Shown here piece by piece: positions 44,754 through 55,931 of a DNA stretch of 64,000 nucleotides. This stretch comes from Hortaea werneckii (Eukaryota; Ascomycota; Dothideomycetes; Mycosphaerellales; Teratosphaeriaceae), in the NCBI GenBank assembly GCA_037044905.1, contig JBAOKB010000162.1, positions 186,001-250,000 of the forward strand, in the 5' to 3' direction. A program made the translations under genes and the position numbers. The first letter of the stretch is position 1. Every line of letters begins with the position of its first letter. The notes under the pieces were generated by a model. The model saw nothing but the letters and a program-made list of their open reading frames with translations. It made no database searches and was not told the origin of the DNA.

Positions 44754-45985
44754 ATGACACAAAACCATACAATTGCCCAGTCACCAACGCATCCACCTCT
44801 GCAACCTAGCTACATACTCCGCGGACATACCGCTCAAGTACATTCGGTGCTTTTTCTACATAATAATCTTCGTTTGCTCTCGGGGGATGCAGATGGCTGG
44901 GTCGCGCTCTGGGACGTCCCGATAAAACGCCCTGTGGCGGTATGGCGGGCTCACAGGAGTACCATTCTAGGTTTGGGGAGTTGGGGAGAAAGCAAAGTCA
45001 TCACGTCGGTCAATTTTTCTCTCCCAAGGACTACTGTTCAATGTTGCTGACCTGGACCCCGCAGCCATGGAAGAGACAGTAAGCTTTGCGTGTGGCAACT
45101 TCAAGAAGACGACGACACATCTTACTCGAAAGTATTACCCGTGGACGACGCTATTACGGATCGCACGCAGCCTATGCTATTACACACCTTAATGGTCAAC
45201 ACGCTGAACTTCTGCTCGTTCGCCATGTGCCACGCACCATCCGCAGTTGAAACCCCGAACAACGAAATTCCAAGTACACCCAGTATCCATCTCGCCTACC
45301 CAGGGGTCCAAGACGGACAAATCATCGTCACCGAACTCCCAAGCGAGGAGCGTATCGCAACCATCCCAGAGCCCAAAGACATAAAAACCGGCATGGTAAT
45401 GGCCATCCGCCTGGACTATACCCACGAGCACGACCTGACCATCGTCAGCGGCTACGAAAGCGGACACGCATGCGTCTGGCGACGGAACCCGAGCTCACAG
45501 TACTGGGAGCGGATGTACACGTACCAAGCGCATTCGCAGCCCGTACTCTCACTCGACCTGGCCATCTCGCTAGGAAGCTTCTTCACATCATCAGCTGATG
45601 CCGTGATCGCGCGACATCCGCTGAATGCTACAGGAGGGAAGAAGACTAAAGTAACCCAGACCAGACATGCGGGACAACAGGGTCTTGTTATCCGTTCTGA
45701 TGGGAAGATTTTCGCCACAGCAGGGTGGGACGGGAAGGGGAGGGTGTTCTCGGCGAAGACTATGAAGGAGTTGGCGGTACTGAAATGGCACAAGGAGGGT
45801 TGTTATGCGCTTGCTTTCGCCGCGACGGATCTGGATGAAGGTCACGAGAACGAGCCGAAATCTGACACGGGTCTGGTCAGGAGGGGACGACGGTCTCTGA
45901 GCAGCGGACCGCAGCGGCTAAGTCGACACATTGGCTCGCAGTCGGGAGCAAAGATGGCAAGATTTCCTTGTGGGATGTCTACTAA
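44754..45985 (+). CDS. ASA1: ASTRA-associated protein 1 (Asa1), WD40 protein, one frameshift
   Basis: Exon 1 is 44754-45004, a 60-nt intron follows (GTCGGT...CGCAG), and exon 2 starts at 45065. Joined, the protein reads YILRGHTAQVHSVLF, LSGDADGWVALWDV and then ITHGRDSKLCVWQL across the junction, all WD40 blades. Later blades include HDLTIVSGYESGHACVWR and GKIFATAGWDGKGRVFSAK. The last blade (WLAVGSKDGKISLWDVY, stop 45983-45985) is one frame over. A single G missing from a GGGG run near 45884 would restore it. Asa1 is a component of the ASTRA complex (Tra1/Tel2-Tti1-Tti2 chaperone network). About 388 residues is a normal length. It ends 86 bases from the convergent DBP7 stop. Confidence 0.88.
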
Positions 45986-46071
45986 TGATGATGAAAAAAG
46001 GCGCAGGAAAATTTGCGACTTCTTGCACAAGGGGGGTATCTTTACAAGACATATTTGCTCTCTCTCTCTTT

Positions 46072-48432
46072 CTAGCCCAAATTGAACTCCGACGCACCAC
46101 TCATAGCCTTCATCTTCGCCATCATCTTCCTCCGCGCATCCTGCTCGTCCGTCGCGCCCGTATCGAAGTCCTCGCCCGCACGCGGCCGCTTGGACCCAGC
46201 ACCAGCCGCCGCCTTGCCCGCCTGCGCTTTCCGGGATTCCTTCGTCTTTGCGCCAGCTGCAGCACCAGGTCTCTGTCCCGGCACACGGATACTGCCAGGT
46301 TTGTCGCGCAGCGCGAAGGCCTTGGCCAGGTGTCCGAGGTGGAGCTCCTGCATGTTGAAGATGGGGCGTTCGGCCGCGACGTGCGTGGCGTAGGCGCGGA
46401 TATGACTCTGGTACGCTCTCCGCGCCTGCTCCAGATGCTTGGGGTCCTCGGAGATCCAGCGCTCCACTTCGAGCTGCCATTCCGTCGCCTCTTGTTCCCA
46501 GCTCTTGTCCGCTACGACGCCGGTAGAAGGCGAGAAGCCCTTCTTGAGTAGTTCATCAGCGTCATGGCGTGTCAGGTTGCGGGGTTTGCCTTCCTTGAGA
46601 ATGTCGACGTAGCCTTCTTCGCAGCCGGGGATGAGGAAGATCATAGCACGACCGTCTTTTCCGGCTCGAGCAGTACGTCCTACACGGTGCAGGTGGTCGT
46701 CCTTGCTAAACGGCGGGTCGTACTCAATGACGAGATCGACGTTTGGCAGGTCAAGACCACGGGAGGCAACGTCAGTACAGACGAGGACAGCGGGCTCTGT
46801 GCACTTTGTGAAAGCCTTCAGGGTGCTTGTTCGAGTCGCCTGTTGCAGGGAACCGTGGAGACGGAAAACTTGGACGTCATTCTCCGGGCTGGATACAGCG
46901 GTGGCTGGTCCATACGTTCTAGCCTCCGAGATCGTGTTTCCTTGCGGAATCTTGTCAGACTTGCTGAGTTTCGGTGGTGCCTGTCGCTTCCGTTGCGCGG
47001 ATTCGGTCTGGTTTTCCTTGCTGCTATCCTTGGACTTTGATTCTTCTTTGCGAGTGAGCAGTTCGAAATGGAAGTCTACGCTGTCTGCACAGCTCATGAA
47101 CACAATGCTCTTCATAACGCTGCCTTTCCGCTTGAAAGCTTGCTTGAGCACTGCAACAAGAGTCACAAGCCGCTGTTTCGCAGGCACCACTGCATAGCTC
47201 TGCTTCAGCTGCGCAGGCGCGGTAAAAGCTTGCTCTTTTGTATCCATGCCAGCCTCTGCAGCTTCTTCTGCGTCTACTGCAATGCTGGCCGGGTCTTTGA
47301 GGGCAATAGAGCGAAGTTGTTCTACGTTGGCCTTGATCGTTGCTGAGCACAGAACCGTCGTTCTTCTGTCAGGCAGGCCCGGTGTCGGTGTTTCTTGCGC
47401 TTTACGGCTGCGCAGATTCAGTACGCTCACAATTTTCTGAATGTCGTTCTCAAACCCAAGCTCCATCAATCGATCACCCTCATCCAGCACCAGCCATCTC
47501 ACTCTGCTGACGTCCAAAACTTCGGTGTTATTCAGGTGATCAGCCAGTCTACCAGGCGTCGCGACCAAGATGTTAAGACCCTTCCGCAAACGCGCTTTCT
47601 CTGATTTCTTTTTCTCTCCACCGATGACCGTACCACCCACGATCCAGTGACAGCAGCTCAACAAGCTCTCCAGCACAGTGCTGATCTGCTTGCTCAACTC
47701 ACGGGTCGGTGCAAGTACAATGGCGAAAAGCCCACACTCGCGACTGAAGTCTTGTCCAGCATCATGCATCTTCTTACTGATATCCGTAATCCTTTGCACG
47801 ATCGGTAGTAAGTATGCTAGAGTCTTTCCGGAGCCGGTCTGCGCCTGAATAAACGCATCCGAATCCTTCCCGCAGAGCTGAGAGACTGCTTTCCGCTGAA
47901 TTGCTGTCGGTGCCTGGATGTTCATCTTCCGCAACAAGTGGCTCGCCAGGTTGCTCGAAAGGCCGAGGGTGGTGAAAGAGGACAGTTCATCGTTTAGAGG
48001 TGCATTCGATGGCTCAACAGGCGCTTCGTCTTCGGCAGGTTCTGGCGCGTGTTGCTGCTTGGGCGTAGTGGATGGGTTATATGTGAAGAGGGAAGAAATG
48101 ACCTCGCCGTTGGTGGTCTTCGGAAGGGTGTCGCCTCGATGGGGTCCTCTAGGTCCACGCTCGCCTCTCGGTTTCGACTCGCCATGCTCGCCCGTCTTCG
48201 CTCGCTTATTCGGTTGGCCTTGTGGAAGGATAAGTTCCTCGCCCTCGCTCTGCACATCACCGTATGACGCCGATGGCCTCCCGCCAGCTCTCTCTTGCGC
48301 CTTCTTCCTCCCGTAAGCTGCTGATTTCTTCGCTGTTAAGCGGTCCTTCCAACTGCCGCCTTTAAATGTCTTCTTCGGCGCGAAGGCATCGCTGGGCAGC
48401 TCAAAATTGAGCAGCATTCCATCGTCCGCCAT
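46072..48432 (-). CDS. DBP7: ATP-dependent RNA helicase Dbp7
   Basis: This is an intact 786-residue frame. The DEAD-box motifs appear in order: Q-motif region FTTLGLSSNLASHLLRKM, motif I AQTGSGKT (197-204), Ia PTRELSKQ, Ib ATPGRLADHL, motif II as DEGD (the variant typical of Dbp7 rather than DEAD), III SAT, V DVASRGLDLPNV and VI HRVGRTARAGKDGRA. The basic N-terminus (FKGGSWKDRLTAKKSAAYG) and the Lys/Arg-rich C-terminal tail are also Dbp7-like. The protein acts in the nucleolus in 60S ribosomal subunit assembly. It is divergent from the pantothenate synthetase gene and convergent with ASA1. Confidence 0.96.
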   Translation of the reverse strand: MADDGMLLNFELPSDAFAPKKTFKGGSWKDRLTAKKSAAYGRKKAQERAGGRPSASYGDVQSEGEELILPQGQPNKRAKTGEHGESKPRGERGPRGPHRGDTLPKTTNGEVISSLFTYNPSTTPKQQHAPEPAEDEAPVEPSNAPLNDELSSFTTLGLSSNLASHLLRKMNIQAPTAIQRKAVSQLCGKDSDAFIQAQTGSGKTLAYLLPIVQRITDISKKMHDAGQDFSRECGLFAIVLAPTRELSKQISTVLESLLSCCHWIVGGTVIGGEKKKSEKARLRKGLNILVATPGRLADHLNNTEVLDVSRVRWLVLDEGDRLMELGFENDIQKIVSVLNLRSRKAQETPTPGLPDRRTTVLCSATIKANVEQLRSIALKDPASIAVDAEEAAEAGMDTKEQAFTAPAQLKQSYAVVPAKQRLVTLVAVLKQAFKRKGSVMKSIVFMSCADSVDFHFELLTRKEESKSKDSSKENQTESAQRKRQAPPKLSKSDKIPQGNTISEARTYGPATAVSSPENDVQVFRLHGSLQQATRTSTLKAFTKCTEPAVLVCTDVASRGLDLPNVDLVIEYDPPFSKDDHLHRVGRTARAGKDGRAMIFLIPGCEEGYVDILKEGKPRNLTRHDADELLKKGFSPSTGVVADKSWEQEATEWQLEVERWISEDPKHLEQARRAYQSHIRAYATHVAAERPIFNMQELHLGHLAKAFALRDKPGSIRVPGQRPGAAAGAKTKESRKAQAGKAAAGAGSKRPRAGEDFDTGATDEQDARRKMMAKMKAMSGASEFNLG

Positions 48433-48863
48433 CTTTCTGGTTTCGGTCCAGCAGTCTATGTCCTCGAGCTGAGCCTGTGTAGAAAACCTACAAGTTCAAT
48501 TCCCATCTTATCAAGCTACAAGCCTGGGAAATTTCATGGGCTTATCCGGCAAGCAACCCCATGCGGTAAAGTCGGAGAGCTTCCCCACAGACGCTTACTC
48601 GCTAGCCCAAAGCTAAAGCACGATCATTATGTCGGTCCATCAAAATCGCGTTTCAAAGTTCAGACATCAGCACCATCTCGATGCCTACCTAGGACCTTTA
48701 TTCGAGAACACAGTCATAATGTTCCTGTCACACCGGTAGCCCACATCTTCGGCCGTTACATCACAATTGCTTTGAGATGCTCAAGTAATTCGAAGCTCTC
48801 ACCAAAGAAAAAAATTATAGAAAGAAAAGCAACACGAGATTGTTGCAAGGAAAGTCATCAATA
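48433..48863. other. Divergent promoter region DBP7 / pantothenate synthetase
   Basis: The 431 bases between two start codons hold A-rich leader sequence before 48864. No gene was recognised. Confidence 0.5.
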
Positions 48864-49971
48864 ATGCTACAGGCACCGACAAACGCGTTACGACGTTCTA
48901 TGACCAGCGTCTTGCAATCTCGTTCGGCCTTACAAAGGTTGAATGCCTCCATATCACAGTTCCGAGCATTCCATGTCTTCCGCGATGTGCCTTCGCTAAG
49001 GAACCACCGCCGGGAACTGCTTTTGAATGGCAAAACCATTGGTCTGGTACCCACGATGGGTGCCCTTCACAACGGACACCTTTCGTTAGCCCGCATGGCA
49101 GCCGAGGAGAACGCCGAAGTCTTCGTATCCATCTACGTCAACCCGACCCAGTTTGGCGTGAATGAAGACCTCGACAGCTATCCCAAAACATGGGATACCG
49201 ATATCGCGCAACTAGAGGAGCTGGACGCGGAGCTGAAATCAAAAGGCAAAGGGCGAATCACCACCATCTTCGCACCGACGTCGAAAACGATGTATCCGAC
49301 TCTACCGCCGGACTCGACGCTGCCCGGCACCGGCTCCTTCGTCACCGTCACGCCACTTGCAAACCTACTAGAAGGCAAGAGCCGACCGGTGTTTTTCCGC
49401 GGCGTGGCCACAGTCTGCATGAAGCTCTTCAACATCGTGCAAGCCGAGCGCGTGTATTTGGGCAGAAAGACGTCCAGCAAACCGTCATCATCCGAAGAAT
49501 GGTCGAGGACTTTCACCTCAACACCCAGGTCCGGATAGGACCCACGGAGCGCGAGGCCGACGGTCTGGCGATGAGCAGTCGGAACGTGTACCTCGGCGAA
49601 AGGAGGCGGAAGTCGGGATCGTGTTGCACCAGGCTCTCAAGGCGGCGGAGGCGGCGTACAAGATGGGGAAGAGGAGCAGGGAGGAAGTGTTGACGCTTGC
49701 GTGGGATGTGGCGAGTCGGATGAGCATGGAGCAGGAACACTTGTCTGCGCAGGATGGGGCGCGGTTCGAAGTCGATTATCTCTCCCTCGCTGACCCGGAC
49801 ACGCTTGAAGAAGTGGATGTGGTCGATGATGGCAAGGGCGCGGTGTTGAGCGGTGCTATCAAGATGATGCCGGTGGAGGCTGTGCGGGACGGCGAGAAGT
49901 TGGGCTTGGGAGATGACAAGGTGCCTGTTAGGCTCATCGATAATCTCATCCTGGAACCCCTGAAGGCTTGA
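48864..49971 (+). CDS. Pantothenate synthetase (pantoate-beta-alanine ligase), two frameshifts
   Basis: The start is ATG 48864. The first 38 residues (MLQAPTNALRRSMTSVLQSR...) are basic, Ser-rich and free of acidic residues, as in a mitochondrial presequence. The catalytic block LVPTMGALHNGHLSLAR holds the HxGH ATP-binding site. SIYVNPTQFGVNEDLDSYPK and RPVFFRGVATVCMKLFNIV follow. The frame breaks near 49457 (a T missing from TTT restores YFGQKDVQQ). It continues through VIIRRMVEDFHLNTQV and GLAMSSRNVYL, then breaks again near 49608 (a G missing from GG). The last part, IVLHQALKAAEAAYKMG...NLILEPLKA, ends at 49971. The enzyme condenses pantoate with beta-alanine in the CoA pathway. Both breaks look like homopolymer errors. 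Confidence 0.9.
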
Positions 49972-50890
49972 GGAGGCGACTCCTAAGGGCTTCAAGCGGC
50001 GCGGTTGAACGCAGCGTGTACACGTGGGCCCCGCTACTCAAGCACTGACTGATGAGTGTGCTTTTTGCATGGACGAGAAACGGCAGTCATCGCTCACAAG
50101 AACCGGCGGTATCGTTCAACAGGGTCCAGGTCTTGACCTTTACGTGACAGCAAGGGCATTGTGCAAGGGTCTGGCCGCCAGGTCTTTGGGCGAAAGGAAG
50201 AGCTGGATTTGCACTTGCAAAATGCATCATGGCAAGCAAGTGACCATCCGATCTGGTCGAGCTAATATGGCGACATGGGCCTGTGGTTGTCACTTTATCC
50301 GCGACACTGCCAGCGAGAGGAAGCTCGCCCTTTTACCTTTCAGACTGCATGTGCGGATCCGCTCAAAGATCACGAGACAGGTGCGTCAATCGCAGTGCTT
50401 CCTTGAGCAAGTTATTGGATTTCATCTTCCTATAGCCTTTGCTTGGCGGGAGCATCTGTAGGTTGAGGTGTGGAGCTCTTGCACTGCTGGTCAGGGGCAG
50501 CACGGTTGTGCCGGATTCTGATATTGGTGAACAGCACATCTGCATGAGCTGGAGATCATTTCGCGGTGGCAAATTTAGCTTGTGCCGGCTCGTGACTAGG
50601 AAGGACGACTGTCTTGACATGATCGAATTCTAGCGCTGCGGCATAGATCCTTTTGCATCTGCTGTCATCAACAGCTGTGTGGCGATGTCAACACCTACAC
50701 TAAGCGAACAAGGGGCAAAAAGGTCTTGACAGTTTCTCCAGTGCAGAATGAAAGTATGCGACAGTATATAGTGGTATCATAAGGCTATGTCCAAAAATTC
50801 TCCCTTGTCCTACACCACCTGCCAACGCCCAGACATCCCAAGTCATAAAGATTCCCCCTCTTTCCTCCCTACATAATCACCTTTCCCCGA
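49972..50890. other. Convergent intergenic region
   Basis: The 919 bases lie between pantothenate synthetase and the PMP3-like gene. The frame 50024-50461 has no domain content and opposite-strand frames overlap it. Nothing else was recognised. Confidence 0.45.
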
Positions 50891-51440
50891 CTACGACCTC
50901 TGCACCTTATGATCCCCCGTCGCCTGCTGATACGACGGCGGCGGCGCCTCGCCCTCACCACTACTACCCCCCGCCTGCGCAGCACCACTCGGCACAAACC
51001 CCTGGCCCTGCGCAGCGGGGAACTGCGCGTTCGGCGTCGCGTTCACGGTCCCGTATCCGGCTTGCGATCGCGCAGTGGGGGCAGAGTACTGCGGATGGCC
51101 TTGGTGCTGCTGGACGTAGTAGTAGGTACCGTGCCGTTACCGCCGTGGTGGCCTTGCTCGGCATCGTGCTGCGCGAGCTCTTCGTACGTCGGGTCCGGGT
51201 AGGTGAAGATGATGTACCAGGCGTGCAGGAGGCCGGGGAGGAAACCGAGACCTTGGATTGCAAGATAGATGTGTGAGATTATTTGTGGGCTTTTGTTTTG
51301 AGGGTAAGAGATTGTGGTGACTTACAGCAGAGGGCCAGGTTGATGAGGCTGTCAGCTGAGCAGAGGCCGCGCTTGACCCAGACGGCGATGGGTGGGAAGA
51401 TGATGGCGAGGATGCCGAGGAAGACGTCGGTGCCGCACAT
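50891..51440 (-). CDS. PMP3/SNA-family (UPF0057) plasma-membrane proteolipid with long C-terminal tail, one frameshift
   Basis: Exon 1 is 51440-51326 and exon 2 is 51251-50891, with a 74-nt intron (GTAAGT...CCAAG). Joined, the first 53 residues are a PMP3 domain: LGILAIIFPPIAVWVKRGLC, INLALCCLGFLPGLLHAWYI, two membrane helices. A hydrophilic tail follows (TYPDPTYEELAQHDAEQG). Near 51126 the frame must shift by one base to enter YYYVQQHQGHPQYS and a Gln/Gly/Pro-rich tail that ends PPPSYQQATGDHK, a PPxY-like motif of the kind that recruits Rsp5-type ligases in Sna3. The long tail and PPSY argue for the Sna3-like branch rather than short Pmp3. The function is membrane homeostasis or vacuolar sorting, by family inference. 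Confidence 0.8.
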
Positions 51441-51742
51441 GGTGTGGATGTTCTATTCTTTCTTCTTCGGGGTGTCCAACACAGGTATTGTAAGAGATTT
51501 GCTTAGAAGGGTGCTATAGGCGCTTAAAGAAGCCGCTCGTGTACTGTCGCCTCACCTGCAGTCATGCGATGACGCCACAGGATGACGCCTCGCTCTCGCT
51601 TTCGCAATTCTGACTGTGGCGCAGCTTCACGCGGGGTGTGGCGGCAAATGGAAATGTTCGCGAACTTCACGCGCTGCAATACTTGTAGCTTGCCGCTTTT
51701 ATTGAGCCACACTTGAGCACAACTTCCACCACTGCCACAACC
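51441..51742. other. Divergent promoter region PMP3-like / MTR3
   Basis: The 302 bases between two start codons are GC-rich with no coding frame of note. Confidence 0.5.
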
Positions 51743-52722
51743 ATGCAAGCCGATCGTCGCCGTCTAAATCCGCCAGCAGGCGGCACAGCACCACCCATCT
51801 TCGCCACACCCCCAAAACCAACCACCATTTCCCGCCCCAAGCGCAGCCGGAAAGCAGACGAGCACCGGAAACTCTTCCTACGAACAGGCATCGTGCCCTC
51901 AGCGTCCGGAAGCGCATACTACGAAATCCCGCCTCAACAACCCCAAGACCAGCAGGCTTCCGAGAACGTCCTCGTGCCCCCGCAACGAAGTAGTCTAAAA
52001 ATCACCTGCACCGTCCACGGACCCCGACCTTTACCCCGGAATGCCCAGTTCAGTCCGAATTTGCTGCTCAGCACGCACGTGAAGTACGCGCCCTTCGCGA
52101 CGCGGAATCGGAGGGGTTATGTCCGGGATAGTTCGGAGAGGGATCTAGGTGCGCATTTGGACACGGCGTTGCGCGGGGTGATTATTGGTGAGAGGTGGCC
52201 GAAGAGTGGTGTGGAAGTGGTGATTACGGTGTTAGAAGGGGAGGAGGATGGATGGTGGGGGGATGAGGCGGGAGGCAGGAAGGCGGTTGGGGCATGATGG
52301 GGGTGCTGGCGGGGTGTATTACGGTTGCGAGCGCGGCGCTGGTGGATGCGGGGATTGATTGTGTGGATGTGATTAGTGGAGGTGTGGCAGCTGTGGTTCA
52401 GGATGCGGAGCAGAAGGGGGAGAGGCAGTTGGTCTTGGATCCGTGTCCTGCGGAGCATGGAAAGTTGCGGGCGGCGTGTGTTGTCGGGTATCTGCAAAGT
52501 CGGGATGAACTCACTGAGTGCTGGATTAAGGGCGACGCTGGCGTTGAGGTGGAGAGTTTGGTGGACGAGGCGGTGAAAGCGGCTAGTCTTTCCCGGACAG
52601 TACTTGTCGAGGCCATTAAAGAAAGCGTGCAGATGAAGATTCAGAAGAAAGAAGTACAGGATGTCAACGCCCGGGCTAAAGATGGAAAGGGGACCAAGCG
52701 CGATGTCGAAATGACTGGATGA
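51743..52722 (+). CDS. MTR3: Exosome complex subunit Mtr3 (RNase PH fold), one frameshift
   Basis: The start is ATG 51743; the longer upstream frame begins with a non-ATG codon. Family blocks are MQADRRRLNPPAGGTAPPIF, RKLFLRTGIVPSASGSAYYE, LKITCTVHGPRPLPR, YAPFATRNRRGYVRDSSERD and LRGVIIGERWPKSGVEV. The first frame ends at a stop near 52298. The second half, MGVLAGCITVASAALVDAGI and DVISGGVAAVVQD, is in the adjacent frame to 52722. One G missing from the GGGG run near 52291 would join them. Mtr3 is one of six RNase PH-like ring subunits of the RNA exosome and is catalytically inactive in eukaryotes. The joined length of about 326 residues is normal. Confidence 0.9.
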
Positions 52723-53077
52723 ACGCGTCCTGAAAACGCCCGGCACGGATGAAGCTGACGGCTTCACAACCTTGTTCGAGCTGATATGAGCCAAAGGTAC
52801 AATCTCCTTAATTGAAGATGAGGGCTATGATGTGTCAAACATGATTGATCGATGATTTAGAGCTACTCAACGGCTTTATACCCAACACGAGCTGGCCGTC
52901 AGCCAAAGCGAGTACCGTTATTCTACGCATTCTACTTCTGAAAAACACCATCGACCGCGGTCGGCAGCTTAACGCATTTCCTCCTACTTTTCAAAGTCTT
53001 CAGAAGCTGGATCCCTAGACAAGCCGAGGTACGTAAAGCCGAGAGCACGACACTGCAGGTAAGGCCATGAGTGAAGA
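52723..53077. other. Convergent 3' region after MTR3
   Basis: The 355 bases between two stop codons contain no recognised gene. Confidence 0.5.
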
Positions 53078-53740
53078 CTAGTATTCAGCTTCACTGTCCT
53101 CATCCCCATCCTCATCCTCATGCTCATCCTCCTCCTCCTCCTCCTCCGGCTCCTCCTCAAAAAGCACACTCCTCTCTCGCTCCTCGATCTCCTCACCGTC
53201 TTCCGCACGCCATACTGGCCGACGCGGGATGTGCGCCGGAAGCCTACGGAATCTGAGCTCGAGGAACAGCGAGCTATCGCTCGGCAGCCGCACTCCAGCC
53301 CACCCCAGCACCCGACGGTACCGCGCGTAATCCGGGATGACCTCCGTCTCGTCGTACTCGTAGTCAGCCTGGAAGTGATAGTGGTCGTCGATAAAGATCC
53401 GCGCCAGTGCGTTCCGAGCGCTGCGGCGCAAGACCTTGAGCCAGCGGCCGATCATGATCCGACAGATCTCTTCCTGCATCGGGATCTCGAAGTCCTTCTC
53501 CTCATCCAGGAGGGTGAAGTCGGCGCTGCAGAAGAGGAAGGAGTTCATCGAGTAGTAGATGCCGCTTGCTTCGCGGCGGATTCTCCGACATGTATGCAGC
53601 AGAGCCGGGGGCGACCAGTCTCCGTTGCCGTAGGTGTCGGTCATCCGGACGATTGTCTCGCTGACGAGCACCTCGCGGTAGATGCGGTTCCGCATCTCAG
53701 GTGAGAGCCTCATCAGAGGCGAGTCCGCGTTCCGAGGCAT
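53078..53740 (-). CDS. F-box-like (2EXR-type) protein with acidic tail
   Basis: The open frame extends to 53776 but starts there with TTG. The first ATG, at 53740, gives MPRNADSPLMRLSPEMRNRI and 220 residues; an upstream exon is possible. The pattern LSPEMRNRIYREVLV then PALLHTCRRIRREASGIYYSMNSFLF is the common Pezizomycotina F-box-like/2EXR domain. The middle region (LKVLRRSARNALARIFIDDHYHF) is typical of this large family. The C-terminus is a poly-Glu/Asp tail. The function is unknown. Members are often lineage-expanded. Confidence 0.7.
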   Translation of the reverse strand: MPRNADSPLMRLSPEMRNRIYREVLVSETIVRMTDTYGNGDWSPPALLHTCRRIRREASGIYYSMNSFLFCSADFTLLDEEKDFEIPMQEEICRIMIGRWLKVLRRSARNALARIFIDDHYHFQADYEYDETEVIPDYARYRRVLGWAGVRLPSDSSLFLELRFRRLPAHIPRRPVWRAEDGEEIEERERSVLFEEEPEEEEEEDEHEDEDGDEDSEAEY

Positions 53741-55931
53741 CTTGTCTGTTGCGGCCAAGGATCTGTTAGCAATCAATCAACCAAAGGTGCTCGAGGATTG
53801 GACTTGCCTTGATACTTGAGTAGTTCTGGTCGAAGCAGACGGATTAAGTGCTGTATAACGTCTCGGACGGAGTGCTCAGCAAGATGTCGAGAGAAGGGGT
53901 GCAGAGTTGTATTTATACGAACTTCGAAAGTCCAGGAAGAAAAAAAGAAGAAATCAAATGACCAGCTTAGCGCCGTGAATATACGTTAGCGTGACACTGT
54001 CCGTCTCGAGTAAGTCGAATCAGGAAGTAACGCTTACCGTGCTGATAAGAAGTCGTGGTGAATGATCGCTGCAGGAGCCTGCCGAGGCGATGAAGGCATG
54101 CTGATGTACATTTGGCCCTTGCCGTGGTTGGATACGATGTCTCGTGCAAGTTCGAGGCATCTTCGAGAGCTTGTCTTGCAAGCGCATATATAGATCATTC
54201 TCGATGTCGGCAGTTGCTATATGCCGGCCATTCCGTTGTTGGACGCAAGCTCAGCATGGGACAAAGCTGAGGAGAAGGGAAAATGTAGATGTTGCTATTT
54301 CTTTAGCTGAGTTGGACCTACTACTCTATATCCTCTGGGGAGTTGTTTGCCTATACGCTAGTGGTAGTAAGGTGTTAAAGGCGCTCAAAGAGTTGTACGT
54401 CTTTCAACATATGAACAGCATGTCCAATCCGCGCAAACCACATGCATGAGAAACAATGAAGTCCCAAGGGCCATTAGACAGCGACAATTAGCTTCAGCCA
54501 ATTTACTATGGTTCTGCAAGCTTTCTTTGGACCGTGCAAACCAATCAAGCATACCTGTACTATGTACTCTAGGGCTTCCGACGTCACAATGCTTTAACAA
54601 CATTTGCCCACAACCCCCTGGCTTTAAGATTGAGGCGTTTATTTGTCGTCGAAAGCCTCATTGTCTGATTACCATCTTCGCTGGCTTGAATGACATGATC
54701 CGGCATGTGTGGCGTTTTTTGAGCTCTCTCATACCGTCTTTGAAGGATACAATTGGACCGCTGTCAATGGTGGTGTGACGCTGATAGTGTTACTCCAGTG
54801 GTGGTATCCATTGAAAAGCTGTGCAGAATCCAGTCAGCTCCGTTGTGATTCTTATTCACGCAAGAGCTACTTATCCAGAGTCCATACCGTACGATTACCG
54901 TTTCGTGTGAGACGAGAGAGCCCAAGGGAGCTGAAAAGTTCCATCGCCAACCGGATGAGACCATCTCGAAGGCTCATGGATCCAATCTGCGACTTGGATA
55001 AGACATCACACACGATTCATGATCATTCTAATTGCTCTCATGACATTGATCGAATTCATGTGTCCTTGACGACGACCGTTCTCTCAGCTTGGAATGACCT
55101 CGGGATTCGCAATCCCCGCAGGACATGAGCTTATGAGGAGGTAACGGAGAGACCTCCCGACATCTTTCACGGTGAGGGATGATGGAGAAGTCAAAGCTTG
55201 GACGGTGCAGGTATACCTCCTATCTTGCATGGACGACAACAAGGCCTGGCGAAATTGTCCGGGAATAATACAGGAGACTGCCATGATTGCATCTGGACTT
55301 ATACGTAGCCTCTTCCATTACTGGGCCGGGCCATGCATCTAGAGATCGTCATTCCCAACACCAACTGAGCAAGGTTGACGGAACTGTTCCTATGGTACGG
55401 CGATGATGATCCGAATGCGAGATTTACATGGTGTCCAATATTGGTAAATGTAAGCGCACAGCTTAAGGAAGCTGGAAGCCTCCATTTGCCCGTCTCGAGC
55501 TCCAAAACCTTCACGACATCGACTTCCCCGCATTCTATCACATGTCTACCGCCCCTCAGAGCAGCTCCACAGCGAATTGCCAGTCATGCCGAGTCTCGTA
55601 CGGCAGCATCCTTTTGCGGCTCTGGGGACCAGGCCAAATGTAAAACGCAAAGACACGCGAGGAAGCTTGCGGGAGCCCTAATGAAGAGGAGAGCTGGATC
55701 GTCGTACCAACTCCATTGGGCCGCTTCCCCTCTCTACAGTACCTTGTGACCTGCAGTAGGCCCAGAGATATGGTGTTCATATAATGCATGCTACCCCCCA
55801 CCCCAGTCAGGCCAGATGAAACTGTTGTGTGTGTGAAGCTCCCAGCTTGTTTAGCAACCTCCGTGCCTATATCGAGCTCCATACTAATATCCTAATCTTC
55901 TCACTGCTCGGAAGCCCTCCAAGTCATCAGG
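53741..55931. other. 2.2-kb gene-poor region
   Basis: All frames are short with frequent stops. Composition looks more AT-rich and less codon-biased than the neighbours. Frames such as 54144-54449, 54709-55128 and 55375-55749 have no domain signature. I see no terminal inverted repeats or transposase fragments. Confidence 0.45.
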
